A stretch of DNA of 64,000 nucleotides from Sphaerulina vaccinii (Eukaryota; Ascomycota; Dothideomycetes; Mycosphaerellales; Mycosphaerellaceae). Each line of letters begins with the position of its first letter. Position 1 is the first letter of the stretch. The notes under the pieces are model-generated. The model worked only from the letters and a program-made list of their open reading frames with translations. It had not been told where the DNA came from and did not search any database. The DNA is taken from NCBI GenBank assembly GCA_022570795.1, contig JAKUDP010000002.1, positions 2,542,001 through 2,606,000 on the forward strand, written 5' to 3'. Positions 12,004 to 21,308 of this stretch are shown one piece after another. Position numbers and translations under genes: made by a program.

Positions 12004-14835
12004 ATGGGCACGCTGACGGCAGGGCAGCCTCGACTGGACCATTACTGCGAGCATAAACTACCAACCTCATGCCGATTATCCTCTCTCGGCGAGTGTTGCG
12101 CCTGCAAAGACGAGAGAGCCCACGCCCCCAGTTACCAGACTTATATCGACGGCATTGGCTATGTGCCACGGGGAACCCGATGGCAGAGATATTGCTGGTT
12201 TTGTAAGGAGTTCTGGAGTCATCGGGTCGAGGTCAGCGGCTTGCTGCCTTCACAGACCAGAATTCCCGAAGTTCCAAACATCCAGGAGTTCTTAGACCGC
12301 TGGTATGAGTTTCACAGGGGCTATAGGATCGTGACCCGTCCAGATGGCAGTGAAGAGCGAGTGGCCGTACTGGGGGAGGACTTCAAGGATGTATCACCTG
12401 GCGTTCTTCCTAGAACACTGGAAGAGTTGAGAGAAGGGCGCGATCGCAGCGAGGTTGAAGAGAGCGAGCGACAGGAGGCGACGAGACAAAGATTGGCAAG
12501 AGAACGAGCTGAACAGGACACACCATCTGGACCATCGATCGAGGAAGCACTTGATCAGCTATTGGAGTCCGCTAGCGCAGAAGGTGAAGAAAATCGGAAT
12601 CACACCAGACCAGCAGGTCAAGGTCGCGAGATCGGAGCAGCAAGTTTGGGTGACGTGCAAGAGCCGCGAGATGACCGCCAGAACATACACGCACAAGCGA
12701 TTGCACCACTGGGCACGCGCAATCGTGAGTATCAGGCACGCCGGATTGCTGCGTTACGACGCGAACTACACAGGATGCGAAACGGCATTGAAAGGGTCAT
12801 TGACGGTCTTCGAGACCTTGGCGAGGCCGTCCCAGATCATACCGACGCTTCAAGTCGATTGACGGATCTAGGGCGAACACTCGACAATATATCTGGAAAC
12901 CCCGTGCAGGAAGCTGCGACTCGGGCTATTGAAAGTGTCAACGCAATGACAGCTCGTACTGCCGCTTCGCAGTCTGATCAGGTTCTGCTGAACATGCAGA
13001 CCCGCGTGGATGAAGCTCGATGGCATGTTGATGAGTCAAGAAGAAATCGTGATCAAGCTGCCACCGAGCTTGACATGGCTGAACGAGAGTTCCAGTCTTC
13101 ACAATCACGATTGCGGCAGTTGCAGAATGAACACCGTACAACTGAAAACTACATGCGACTGTTTGGCACGCGTGAGCAGATGGCAGCACAAGGCGAGGCA
13201 TACCAGAGCCCTATCGGCGATATGTTTCAAAGAGCATACGAACGCTTTCATGTCGCGGAAGAAGTACGCCGGGCAGAACGTACACTCAGGCAGGTACTCG
13301 AAGACGAGGGGAGATCAGGTGGCGAAGACGTACATGCACGCTTGAGAGAGCTTGAGGCTCGTGAACGGGATGTTCGGGGTGTGCCATACCGCGCAGCTCA
13401 ATCTCGAGAGCGCGATAGCGAACCTCAGCCACTTCCGCCACAGCATACAGACCCCGTCGATGATTTTGGCACTCCAGAAGCCCACGCTGAGCATGATGGA
13501 GAACGCAACACAGCCCGTGGCGATGATGAAATCGCTCTGGAGCAGTATTATACTCTGCTTCGAAGACAAGGATACGAACAGAGCACAGCTGAGATACATA
13601 CAGCTGGTGGCGACAGAGCTGAACTACCTGCGGACACTGCAACACCTTCGGCAAGCGAAGCTTCCTTCGTTGCTGGCCCACCAGGACAACAGCTCGACGC
13701 AGAGCCGTCAGTCAATAACGACCGCGGTCTCGATGCGCTCTTCATTCTCCTAGCCCTCTGGGGCAGTGAACCGCTCCGCTCTCATCTCAACGGCAACCCG
13801 ACAATGAGCTTCATTGAACGACTTCTGCGTCTTGTCAGGGAGAACAACTTGTCGTGGGCTGATCGAGAACATATCGAAAATATGCTGGATGACACGAGCC
13901 TGTTGTGGGGCAGCGGCCTGCCGGCAGAGAGGCTGCGCAGACGTCGCCAGCGAGGAGAGCAAGTCGGGTTCAACGAAATGGCGCATGACCTTGCAGCGTC
14001 GGGCTCTGTTATCGTGCATGACATCGAAGTGATGGCGGAGGTATTCCAAATGTCAGCGCATGTCAGGCGATGTGCTGGTATCGGTCCCTCCGAGCAATTG
14101 CAAATGATGGTTAGGCTCCAAAGAGGGGAGCGCACCTCTGAGGATCGAGCAGTGCTGTCGCGCATGCTGTCGACCGAGAGCACATTCAGCCGAGCGAAGC
14201 ACGTACACGAACTACAGTACAACAGGAGCGCAGTCGGGCGTGAAGTCGACGCACTCACGGCTGAGTCGAATCGAACTCGTCAGCAAACAGCACGCGAGGG
14301 AGATCATTCTCGTACCGAGCTGGACGCGCAACGACAAGCCACACATGCACTCGCGCTGGCCGCAGGCAGACTTGCCATGCGTTCCAGTCCTGCCGAATTG
14401 TTGGAGCGCCTGAGTAATCGAGACGAGGCCTCTCGGGCTGCCTACGCACGACTGCAGCGGAATGGCTTCACGCCAGAAGCTATCAACAGTCGCTATCGTC
14501 CTCTGGGAGTCGACCTCTTCTCAGCTGCGCCATCCGAGACCGACTCAGAGCCAGATGAGGATGAAGATGCCAAAGGTCTAGATGCTAAAGATACTGGACG
14601 GCCCGATCAGCCGGCCACAGAAGAGGATATGACTGTCAAGCTTGAATGTCAAATATGCTACTCCCAGCTAGCTGACATTGCTTGTCTGCCTTGTGGTCAC
14701 TTGGTCATGTGCAAATGGTGTAGCGATCAACACTCTCCAACCATGGCGCACGATAAAACTCGACCACGAAGAGCTGCTGCGTGCCCAGTCTGCCGTAAGC
14801 AGATTCGTCAGAAGGTGCGAGTATTCAAGACTTGA
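12004..14835 (+). CDS. Large coiled-coil protein with C-terminal RING finger (putative E3 ubiquitin ligase)
   Basis: A single-exon gene of 943 residues. The C-terminus carries a C3HC4 RING at about residues 882-930: CQICYS, LPCGHLVMCKWC and CPVCRK supply the Cys/His zinc ligands. C-terminal RINGs of this compact type are found in IAP/MUL1-like E3 ligases, so ubiquitin transfer is the likely activity. The N-terminus has a second Cys-rich patch (ECCACK at ~31 and RYCWFCKEFW at ~63), seen in fungal relatives but without a known role. Between them are a charged, mostly helical segment with probable coiled coil (~235-460) and a long disordered acidic part. There is no membrane segment. Substrates are unknown. 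Confidence 0.8.
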   Translation: MGTLTAGQPRLDHYCEHKLPTSCRLSSLGECCACKDERAHAPSYQTYIDGIGYVPRGTRWQRYCWFCKEFWSHRVEVSGLLPSQTRIPEVPNIQEFLDRWYEFHRGYRIVTRPDGSEERVAVLGEDFKDVSPGVLPRTLEELREGRDRSEVEESERQEATRQRLARERAEQDTPSGPSIEEALDQLLESASAEGEENRNHTRPAGQGREIGAASLGDVQEPRDDRQNIHAQAIAPLGTRNREYQARRIAALRRELHRMRNGIERVIDGLRDLGEAVPDHTDASSRLTDLGRTLDNISGNPVQEAATRAIESVNAMTARTAASQSDQVLLNMQTRVDEARWHVDESRRNRDQAATELDMAEREFQSSQSRLRQLQNEHRTTENYMRLFGTREQMAAQGEAYQSPIGDMFQRAYERFHVAEEVRRAERTLRQVLEDEGRSGGEDVHARLRELEARERDVRGVPYRAAQSRERDSEPQPLPPQHTDPVDDFGTPEAHAEHDGERNTARGDDEIALEQYYTLLRRQGYEQSTAEIHTAGGDRAELPADTATPSASEASFVAGPPGQQLDAEPSVNNDRGLDALFILLALWGSEPLRSHLNGNPTMSFIERLLRLVRENNLSWADREHIENMLDDTSLLWGSGLPAERLRRRRQRGEQVGFNEMAHDLAASGSVIVHDIEVMAEVFQMSAHVRRCAGIGPSEQLQMMVRLQRGERTSEDRAVLSRMLSTESTFSRAKHVHELQYNRSAVGREVDALTAESNRTRQQTAREGDHSRTELDAQRQATHALALAAGRLAMRSSPAELLERLSNRDEASRAAYARLQRNGFTPEAINSRYRPLGVDLFSAAPSETDSEPDEDEDAKGLDAKDTGRPDQPATEEDMTVKLECQICYSQLADIACLPCGHLVMCKWCSDQHSPTMAHDKTRPRRAAACPVCRKQIRQKVRVFKT

Positions 14836-15140
14836 AGTCATGCATGGAAGAAGATGCAGAACACTCTCATCAAGCAGGCAGAATCAGGCAATGTGTATGC
14901 AACCGTGAATCTATGCAAGCTTATGCTACATAATGTGTCGTTTCGCTAGTAGACTTGGCGTGAACACCATCACTCTGCACCTGCCGCGATCTGACAGCTA
15001 CACGGCACGTGGTCCAAAGCTGCAACGAGACGCTATGTCGCGCAAAACGGCTGATACTGTGTTCTAGCACAGCGTGCGTAGGTCTTTGATTGTACTGTAG
15101 CTCCATCTCTGCGATCCATACAAAGTCAATGCGTCATTGT

Positions 15141-15184
15141 AGTCATGATGCTATGAACCATTGACGACTTATAGCATCATGACT
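15141..15184. repeat. Perfect 14-bp inverted repeat (hairpin-forming)
   Basis: The arms AGTCATGATGCTAT (15141-15154) and ATAGCATCATGACT (15171-15184) are exact reverse complements around a 16-base spacer. A shorter GTCAATG/CATTGAC pair (15126-15132 and 15159-15165) interleaves with it. It lies about 140 bases before the con-6 start and about 40 bases before the TATA-like box, a position that fits a paired regulator site or a cruciform. No flanking target duplication is seen. Confidence 0.7.
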
Positions 15185-15225
15185 CTATACCGAGCGAGGC
15201 AGCACAGCAGACTGGACACCAACTA

Positions 15226-15235
15226 CTATATATGG
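15226..15235 (+). promoter_or_regulatory. TATA-like box of con-6
   Basis: CTATATATGG lies about 90 bases upstream of the con-6 ATG, a plausible distance for a TATA element in a fungal gene that is strongly induced. Inferred from sequence and position only. Confidence 0.45.
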
Positions 15236-15323
15236 TAGAAGTAGCTCGCTATCAGTAGTACACGAAGATCGAATTAACTACAATTCACACGACAAATCTT
15301 CTCAAGTCTCTCAAGCAATCACC

Positions 15324-15673
15324 ATGTCCAGCGTCGAAGACAAGAGCAATGCCGCTTCTGGCCACAAGGCCAACGTCAGCAACCCTAGTACGCATCACAT
15401 CACTGCACCTATGTTCCGTCGTCCTAACATATGGTAGACACTTCTGAGGAGTCCAAGGAGAACAGCAGGAAAGAGCTCGAGAAGCTTGGCGGCGAGGACG
15501 CCTTTTATGGAAAGAAGGGCGATGATGCTCCAGCTGCTGGCATGGGTGGACAGGGCAACGTTCTTGGAGGACACAAGGCCACTCTGAGCAATGCGAACTC
15601 CTCTGAAGAAGCTAAGGAGCATAGCAGGAAGGTTCTTGATGATGCTGGTGAGCCACATGAGCCTCGCTCGTAG
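15324..15673 (+). CDS. con-6: Conidiation-specific protein 6 (Con-6) family
   Basis: A small, hydrophilic, disordered protein of 99 residues from two exons (15324-15387, 15438-15673). It carries two con-6 repeats: GHKANVSNPNTSEESKENS from ~residue 13 and GHKATLSNANSSEEAKEHS from ~residue 66. Each has the family pattern G-K-A-x-(I/V/L)-x-N-x-x-(S/T)-E-E-x-K-x-x-S. The splice joins CCT-A to AC-ACT, restoring the first repeat. In Neurospora con-6 is expressed during conidiation and the protein accumulates in spores; relatives are induced by stress and development. Its molecular role is not settled. A TATA-like box and an inverted repeat lie just upstream. Confidence 0.92.
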
Positions 15674-15786
15674 ACTCGGGGTATGAGTGGTATGATATAT
15701 GAGATATGGTTCATTACAATTCAGCCGTGACTTGTTACTTCTATTGTCCTTGTACACGTTGCAGATGTCTGACTATCTGGCCAAGC

Positions 15787-16248
15787 TCAGAAGTATCCGC
15801 CGGGATACATGCCTCTGACACCCGCTCTGCTGTATGGGTTCTGCATACCCATGAATCGACCTTGCCAGGTGCTAGTCATTGCAGGTCCTATGTGACCCCA
15901 TCCTCCATTACAACCCACCATTCGTGCCAGATCGCTCGAGTTCGTATGCTGCATGTGGAACATGAAGTCCCTCTGCAAGTCATTGTACCTATTGGCAGGG
16001 AAATCCTTTTGTGCTGGAAAGGGAGTTAGGCTGGCGTAGCCAGTGCGAATAGGAAACATGATGTGTGTCTCGTTGCTGTGAGGATTGTTTCGTTTGTCGG
16101 AACCAGCAGTCTCCTGCCGAGCACTTTGTATAAGTATACAGACGCCGCTCACCTGGTCCAGTGGCCATTGAAGCTTGTCGTGAAGGTGGTTTTTCAGAGT
16201 GATCGTACATTGAGCATCATATCGTACAACAACCGCCATGCGCTGCAT
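15787..16248 (-). CDS. Doubtful hypothetical ORF
   Basis: A 153-codon frame with ATG start, lying only 7 bases downstream of the stop of the DUF7726 gene on the same strand. It has no recognised domain; the C-terminal half is rich in Met, Gly and aromatic residues. Because it sits where the 3' untranslated region of the upstream gene must be, it may be non-coding. Listed only because its length is above background. Confidence 0.22.
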   Translation of the reverse strand: MQRMAVVVRYDAQCTITLKNHLHDKLQWPLDQVSGVCILIQSARQETAGSDKRNNPHSNETHIMFPIRTGYASLTPFPAQKDFPANRYNDLQRDFMFHMQHTNSSDLARMVGCNGGWGHIGPAMTSTWQGRFMGMQNPYSRAGVRGMYPGGYF

Positions 16249-16255
16249 TCAATGC

Positions 16256-16936
16256 TTAGAACCTCTCCCTGCCAGTAGTCGAATCAAACACATGCCATCT
16301 CCCATATTGGTCGATAGTCGGCCTCTCTCCCTCCATACATGAGATCCATTGATTGTTGCTATTTTCTCTTGGAAACCCTCCTTCCTTCTTCCAGATTTTC
16401 TCCATCTCCTCTCTCTTCGCAGTCTTCTTCTTTCCCTCTTTGACTCTCTTCTTTTCAAAGAATACATAAGCAGCGTAGAATACTGGGTTATGTCCAGCGC
16501 CCTTGGGTCCTGTAGCTTTTAAGAAGCGATCCAGCCCTCTCACTTCGATCTTGGTCGATGGCATGAGTTCGTTGAGCTCTCGAGCGAAAGCTGTCTTGGC
16601 GCATATCGTGGACGAGAGGTATTGTTTGATTTGTTTGCGCACATCTGACGCGGTGGCATAGATGGGTACAGACTCTGTGTCCTCGCCTTCTAAAGAGATT
16701 GTGGAAAGGTCTGCGGCTGTGGGACCTTTAGGAGAAGCTTTCTTCTTAGATGCTGGTTTGGCTTGTTTAGCAGGCTTGGTAACGTTCTCTTGTTCGTCTT
16801 GTTTGGCCGCTTCCAGTCTGTCTTGGATCGACTTTGTCGCTTTTGCATGTTCGTGAAAGTGAATTGGTCTCGATGCTGCGTCGTCGGCACGAATAAGTGC
16901 TGCATCGACATTTGGGTTCTTCTCTTGTAGAGCCAT
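16256..16936 (-). CDS. DUF7726-domain protein
   Basis: A single-exon gene of 226 residues. A Lys/Ala/Pro-rich disordered N-terminal half (~1-90) is followed by a domain found across filamentous fungi: SVPIYATASDVRKQIKQYL, then AFARELNELMP, FLKATGPKGAGHNPVFYAAY and VFFEKKRVKEGK. The pattern of a small helical domain with an 'xYxAxxVRxKI' start matches what I know as DUF7726, sometimes described as related to homeodomain-like folds. It could bind DNA, but no function is established. It is followed 310 bases upstream by the tail of NOC3 on the same strand. Confidence 0.72.
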   Translation of the reverse strand: MALQEKNPNVDAALIRADDAASRPIHFHEHAKATKSIQDRLEAAKQDEQENVTKPAKQAKPASKKKASPKGPTAADLSTISLEGEDTESVPIYATASDVRKQIKQYLSSTICAKTAFARELNELMPSTKIEVRGLDRFLKATGPKGAGHNPVFYAAYVFFEKKRVKEGKKKTAKREEMEKIWKKEGGFPRENSNNQWISCMEGERPTIDQYGRWHVFDSTTGRERF

Positions 16937-17245
16937 GACTTTTTGCTGTGATCTTGAGGTAGAGGTGTGCTATGCTTGCGAAGGGAAGAGGCTACAAGAC
17001 AAGGATGAGAAAGAAAAGGGCACTTCAAGTCCTGTTGACGTTCGACGTCAGAGACGTGTTGATCGACGCGCCAGCCGTTGTGTTCTGATGTCACCGACTC
17101 CTCCAAATCACGTCCTTGGGACCAGAACACGTGAGCTGCTGGATATGATCCACGACTCACCTCAAGATCTCTGAATCGCACAGCGATAGGAGTTGTTCGC
17201 CCAATAATGGTGATGAGCCAACCATCATGTAGATCGCATGCATAC
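16937..17245. other. Intergenic region between NOC3 and the DUF7726 gene
   Basis: About 310 bases containing the NOC3 3' flank and the promoter of the DUF7726 gene. Nothing distinctive is visible. Confidence 0.4.
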
Positions 17246-19273
17246 CTATGATCTTGCTTCTTTGACATTCTTTTCGATGACCTTGACCGAATCTCTGACC
17301 TTGGGATCAAAATGGTGCCGCAAGATTTCTCCTTCCCACACTGTACTCGCGAACGGGTTGCTGCTCTCCACCTCCTCGCCAAGTGCATCGAACACACCAT
17401 CACCTCTTCTCTCCTCAGTATACCATAGTGCCGCGATCTTCTTGCCATGCGTTTTGGTAACAGTCTTGAGAAGCTCCTGGACGGCGATTGCACTCTTTTG
17501 CGGCAGGTGCAAACACAGCATCTCCAACTGCTTTACAAATGCAGCCACTCGGACTGGCGGAACATTCTTCGTGCTGATGGGCGGTAAGAGCACACTCTGC
17601 AGAGATCTGAGCAGTAGTACAGCCGTAGTCGAGACGTTAACTTTATTATCCCTCGAAGAAGTGGAAGGTACGTGAAGGCCGTTAGGATCGCTGAGATGAG
17701 CTTTCTTCGCAGAGAGCTCGATGTCAAGGTCCACAGAAAGTGGTATGAGCGTGCGATACAGGTGGCAAATGAAGAAGGATAGATCGAGCGACAAGGAGTT
17801 GGCTGACTTCACAACGTCGATCTGGCCTTGAAGAAGTGCGAAGGCGGTAGTGATGCAGAGCAAGCTTTCACGAGTGGCGTCGCGCTTTTCGGCCTCATCC
17901 AGTTCGTCCTCGTCTTCAGTGGTTTCTTCCTCGTTCGGCTGTAGAGCAGCTTCGGCTTCATTGATGAGATCTTTGAGCGCCTCGAGCACGTCGCCAAAGA
18001 AGTCTTGATTGATGAGGTGGGCATACTTCGCGAGACCTTCGAGCACGGCTCCCATGAGATGTTGCATCCTTTCCTTTAGGATGCGGAAGTAGGCGATGAA
18101 GACAAGCTTGAGTGTCTCGGCTTGGTTCTTATCCTTCTCTTCGTACGACACAGTTGCGTCTGCTTCTTTCAATTCCTTTTCGACCTGTTTTCTCTCCTTC
18201 ATGATCTTCCGCTCCTTTTTCGTCCGGAACTCCTTCTTGAACTTCGGCTTCGGTCCTTCATCATCTTCACGTCTATCGATCCTGTTCGGAGCTCCTTTTT
18301 GTGTGAACTCGTTGAGAAGTCGCAAATGCAGGAAGGTGTTTAGCACGCTTTCATGAATGGAATAGTCCTTCTTCTTCATCATAGTCGTCAGCTGTGCCAC
18401 AACATCCAGGGAAGCATGACCCTCCTCATCATCTCTGAATAACTGTTCCAGAGCCTCGCGACACTTGGCAAAGTTTGCATTGATATTCCGTCCAGCAAGT
18501 TTCTTGACCAGGATTCCAATCAGATCTCCACGATTGTTGAAATGTGGCACGCTCGTCAGAAGTGCACAGGCGCAAGAGATCGCAACAGTCGCAAGTCCTT
18601 GCGCCTCCTGCTCGTTGATGTGCTTACTTATCTTGCCGGTAGCCAAGTGCTGCAGTACAGAGATGTAGTCCTTGTAGCCGCTAAGCAAGCCTTGCTCAAA
18701 TGCTCTCTGCTTCTTCACCTCCTTCGAGACTTTGCCAGACATGTCCCGTTCTGCGATTGGGCGTATCCGGTAGCCGGGAATAATGTCCTTGAACACAGCT
18801 AGTTGCGTAGCCATGGCCAGCTTTCTGATGGTAAGATTCTCTGATCGTGCGAGCTCTGCCAAAGTGCCCAGTTGACCAATATGCTCTTCTGGATCCTCAC
18901 TGATGGACTGAGCAGTCTTGGCCAGTTCCTCCTTCGCCAGTCTGATCTGCTCCTTCAGTGGGAGTTTCGGCGCCTGGGGCTTTTCCTTTGGCTGCACATC
19001 TGCGACAACTCCACTATCCCCATCATCGCTGTCCAGAAAAAAGCTGTCGGCATCATCTTCCTGATGTTGTAGTGGCTCTCCTACCCGAGGGTTCTCGACG
19101 ATGCGCCCGTCCTGTGTCTTGACTAGCAATTTGTCTTGCTTCTTGTCCTTTTGCTTTCTCTTTGCCAGCCGTTGCACGTAATCCTGCTCCAGATCGTATT
19201 TTGCGAATCCCGGAGCCTCTTCCCGATCACCTGGCGGACTCAATCGCCTCCTCTTCATCGCTGGTTCTGCCAT
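17246..19273 (-). CDS. NOC3: Nucleolar complex-associated protein 3 (Noc3)
   Basis: A nucleolar/nucleoplasmic protein of 675 residues. It partners Noc2 in maturing and exporting pre-60S ribosomal particles, and in yeast also acts in replication licensing. It is an uninterrupted single exon. Visible features: a basic N-terminus (KRRRLS; QRLAKRKQKDKKQDK), an acidic stretch, the NOC3 domain beginning LKEQIRLAKEELAKTAQSI, and HEAT-like helices with IIPGYRIRPI, ERDMSGKVSKEVKKQRAFEQ and HVPHFN-like SVPHFNNRGDLI. The CBF/Mak21 region is in the C-terminal third, with CLHLPQKSAIAVQELLKTV and SNPFASTVWEGEILRHHFDP. Length matches the family. It shares a short promoter region with NIP7. Confidence 0.93.
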   Translation of the reverse strand: MAEPAMKRRRLSPPGDREEAPGFAKYDLEQDYVQRLAKRKQKDKKQDKLLVKTQDGRIVENPRVGEPLQHQEDDADSFFLDSDDGDSGVVADVQPKEKPQAPKLPLKEQIRLAKEELAKTAQSISEDPEEHIGQLGTLAELARSENLTIRKLAMATQLAVFKDIIPGYRIRPIAERDMSGKVSKEVKKQRAFEQGLLSGYKDYISVLQHLATGKISKHINEQEAQGLATVAISCACALLTSVPHFNNRGDLIGILVKKLAGRNINANFAKCREALEQLFRDDEEGHASLDVVAQLTTMMKKKDYSIHESVLNTFLHLRLLNEFTQKGAPNRIDRREDDEGPKPKFKKEFRTKKERKIMKERKQVEKELKEADATVSYEEKDKNQAETLKLVFIAYFRILKERMQHLMGAVLEGLAKYAHLINQDFFGDVLEALKDLINEAEAALQPNEEETTEDEDELDEAEKRDATRESLLCITTAFALLQGQIDVVKSANSLSLDLSFFICHLYRTLIPLSVDLDIELSAKKAHLSDPNGLHVPSTSSRDNKVNVSTTAVLLLRSLQSVLLPPISTKNVPPVRVAAFVKQLEMLCLHLPQKSAIAVQELLKTVTKTHGKKIAALWYTEERRGDGVFDALGEEVESSNPFASTVWEGEILRHHFDPKVRDSVKVIEKNVKEARS

Positions 19274-19446
19274 GCTCGACTCTTTCCAAACGAGATGTTG
19301 AAGAAGATATCGATCTAGAAACTTTCTTGAGCTGGAGAAAGATCGCTAACAGGGATCATGAACTCTATTTCGCGAGAACTTTCTAAAACTCCATTTCTAC
19401 ACAACTTCTCCCCCAAGCAACAACATCAATACGATATACCGCCACG
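19274..19446. promoter_or_regulatory. Bidirectional promoter NOC3 / NIP7
   Basis: Only 173 bases separate the two divergent ATGs, so both ribosome-biogenesis genes must start from one compact control region. No TATA box is evident. Confidence 0.6.
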
Positions 19447-20079
19447 ATGCGCCCTCTCACCGATACCGAGACGAAGACGCTATTCGAGAAACTGGCCAAC
19501 TACACCGGCAAGTCGCTCAACAATCTGCTCACCGACACTGTCTCCAACGGCAAAACTAGCGATCGCTATGTCTTCCGAGTGCAAAAAGATCGAGTCTACT
19601 ATGTTCGAGAATCGCTCGCAAACCTGGCCACTTCTGTCGCGCGAGACTCTCTTCTGAGCTTAGGAACATGTTTGGGAAAATTCACAAAAACGGGCAAATT
19701 TAGACTACACATCACCGCACTCGATGTGATTGCGCCGCACGCTAGATACAAGGTCTGGGTGAAGGCGAACGGAGAGATGCCATTCTTGTACGGCGGGCAT
19801 GTCGTCAAGGCACACGTGGGGAGATGGAGTGAAGATGCGCCAGAACATGCAGGAGCTGTGGTTCTCAGTATGAATGATGTACCGCTGGTGAGTGAGAAAT
19901 GCAGACGTGGGGAGAGACTTGTTGGAGAACGGCATACTAATGATGATTCGCAGGGCTTTGGTGTGACAGCGAGAAGTACAGGCGATGCGAGGAAATTGGA
20001 CCCTACAGGCATTGTGCTCTTCAGACAAGCTGATGCGGGAGAGTACTTGAGAGAGGAAGATACCCTGTTCACGACATGA
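19447..20079 (+). CDS. NIP7: 60S ribosome biogenesis protein Nip7
   Basis: A conserved RNA-binding protein needed for 27S pre-rRNA processing and 60S subunit assembly. It starts MRPLTDTETKTLFEKLANYT as in other fungi. It has a C-terminal PUA domain including GKFRLHITALDVIAPHARYK and ends REEDTLF. The genomic frame is open throughout, but the conserved run NDVPL-GFGVTARST is split by 22 foreign residues. Bases 19888-19953 form a 66-base intron (GTGAGT...TACTAAT...CGCAG) without an in-frame stop. Spliced length is 188 residues, matching the family (~180). Exons: 19447-19887 and 19954-20079. Confidence 0.94.
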   Translation: MRPLTDTETKTLFEKLANYTGKSLNNLLTDTVSNGKTSDRYVFRVQKDRVYYVRESLANLATSVARDSLLSLGTCLGKFTKTGKFRLHITALDVIAPHARYKVWVKANGEMPFLYGGHVVKAHVGRWSEDAPEHAGAVVLSMNDVPLVSEKCRRGERLVGERHTNDDSQGFGVTARSTGDARKLDPTGIVLFRQADAGEYLREEDTLFTT

Positions 20080-21308
20080 CCAACGTGGTTGTGGAGAAGA
20101 TGGATCATTTGAAGAAAGGCTGGATCTGGCACCAGTAGTTTGGAGTGGACCAAAGAACATGGCCGTGGTGATGATGGATCTGCACACGTGAACTACTCGA
20201 GAGGCACGTCCAGCACTCCCTAGCCCTAGGGCAAGAGGCCAAGAGTGTTGCTCGCAGCATTGGAGCACGGATGTCGAAGGTCCAGTACCCGGTGTGGATG
20301 GGCAGTTTATGCAAGGCTGCAACTGCAAGAAGAGGTGAGGTCCGTGTACAGATCACAGCGGGCACTGGCTTTGGCTCCAGGTGTCCAAGACTTATATTGT
20401 CAAAGTTCTTGTGCCAGTGGCAATCTCTCATTGCTGTATCGCAAGCATGTTGGCTCAAACTCGCGCTGGATATTGCGTTCGAGGCATCGCATATAGCGAG
20501 AGCAAGCTCAGGCCAGCTACCATGAATGTCATTTCGGTCTGACCATCATTCACTCAAGCGCGAGAATTCATCTTGTTCTCAACTCGCGCTGGTCTTGCGC
20601 ATATAAGCTCAGGCCATCGTCAGGACCCAGAGTTCGATGTGTCGCGGAGGAAGCAGTCTTTGCATCCAGAGAGGAGTAATAGGAGCTTCAGTCATTCTCT
20701 TGTAGTAAATGCTGTGCCTCTCGTCGTACGATGCAGGTTGCGAAGCCGACTTGGTTGTCTTACGATAGCACCGGTTCCAGCGGAACGCATAACCAGATAG
20801 CTCTATACCAACATCGATGATCGGAAGTAAGCCCTCATACATTACTCACCTCGAATACCAATATCCGAGGATTGGCCCCGCGGAGCATCAGATCTCTGGT
20901 CCAGCACGACGTGAACAAATGTGAACAGTGCTTTCCCCCTAAAGAACGTCACACTTCAAACGGGCTTGCATAACTATCCAATCATTGGCACTCCTATGCA
21001 CGCTCGGCTTTCTTCATGATCCTGCCGCAGCCCTACCGTTGCCATTCGGAACCCACGGATGCGCGGAAACCGGACTTTATACACCAAGAAGCGATCGTAA
21101 GTGTGGAGGTAGATGAATAATGGGCATGTAAGCCGTGTATCAGAGAATATACATTTCTTCTTCGTTCCGTGGCTCAGAGTCATGACTGACTTCTATCAAT
21201 ACCTGGTCAGTCGCTGTCTTCGTGCGTCGTGGTGAAGAAGAAGAAGAAGTCGTGGGCTGGCACCAGACGGAGGAAGAAGAAGCTTGTCTTGTCGTGACGA
21301 GAAGAACC
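20080..21308. other. Intergenic stretch with a degenerate direct repeat
   Basis: About 1.2 kb without a supported gene. Two partial direct copies of a segment (CTCAA-CTCGCGCTGG ... TTGCG ... CATATA ... AGCTCAGGCCA) occur at about 20456-20518 and 20578-20615, the second shortened by an internal gap. Just before the next gene (21237-21250 and 21270-21282) there are short GAA/GAAGAA runs. Confidence 0.45.

Larger units (their letters stand above)
14836..15323. other. Intergenic region upstream of con-6
   Basis: Holds the 3' flank of the RING gene and the con-6 promoter. It contains a perfect 14-base inverted repeat and a TATA-like box, listed separately. No gene is supported. Confidence 0.5.
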
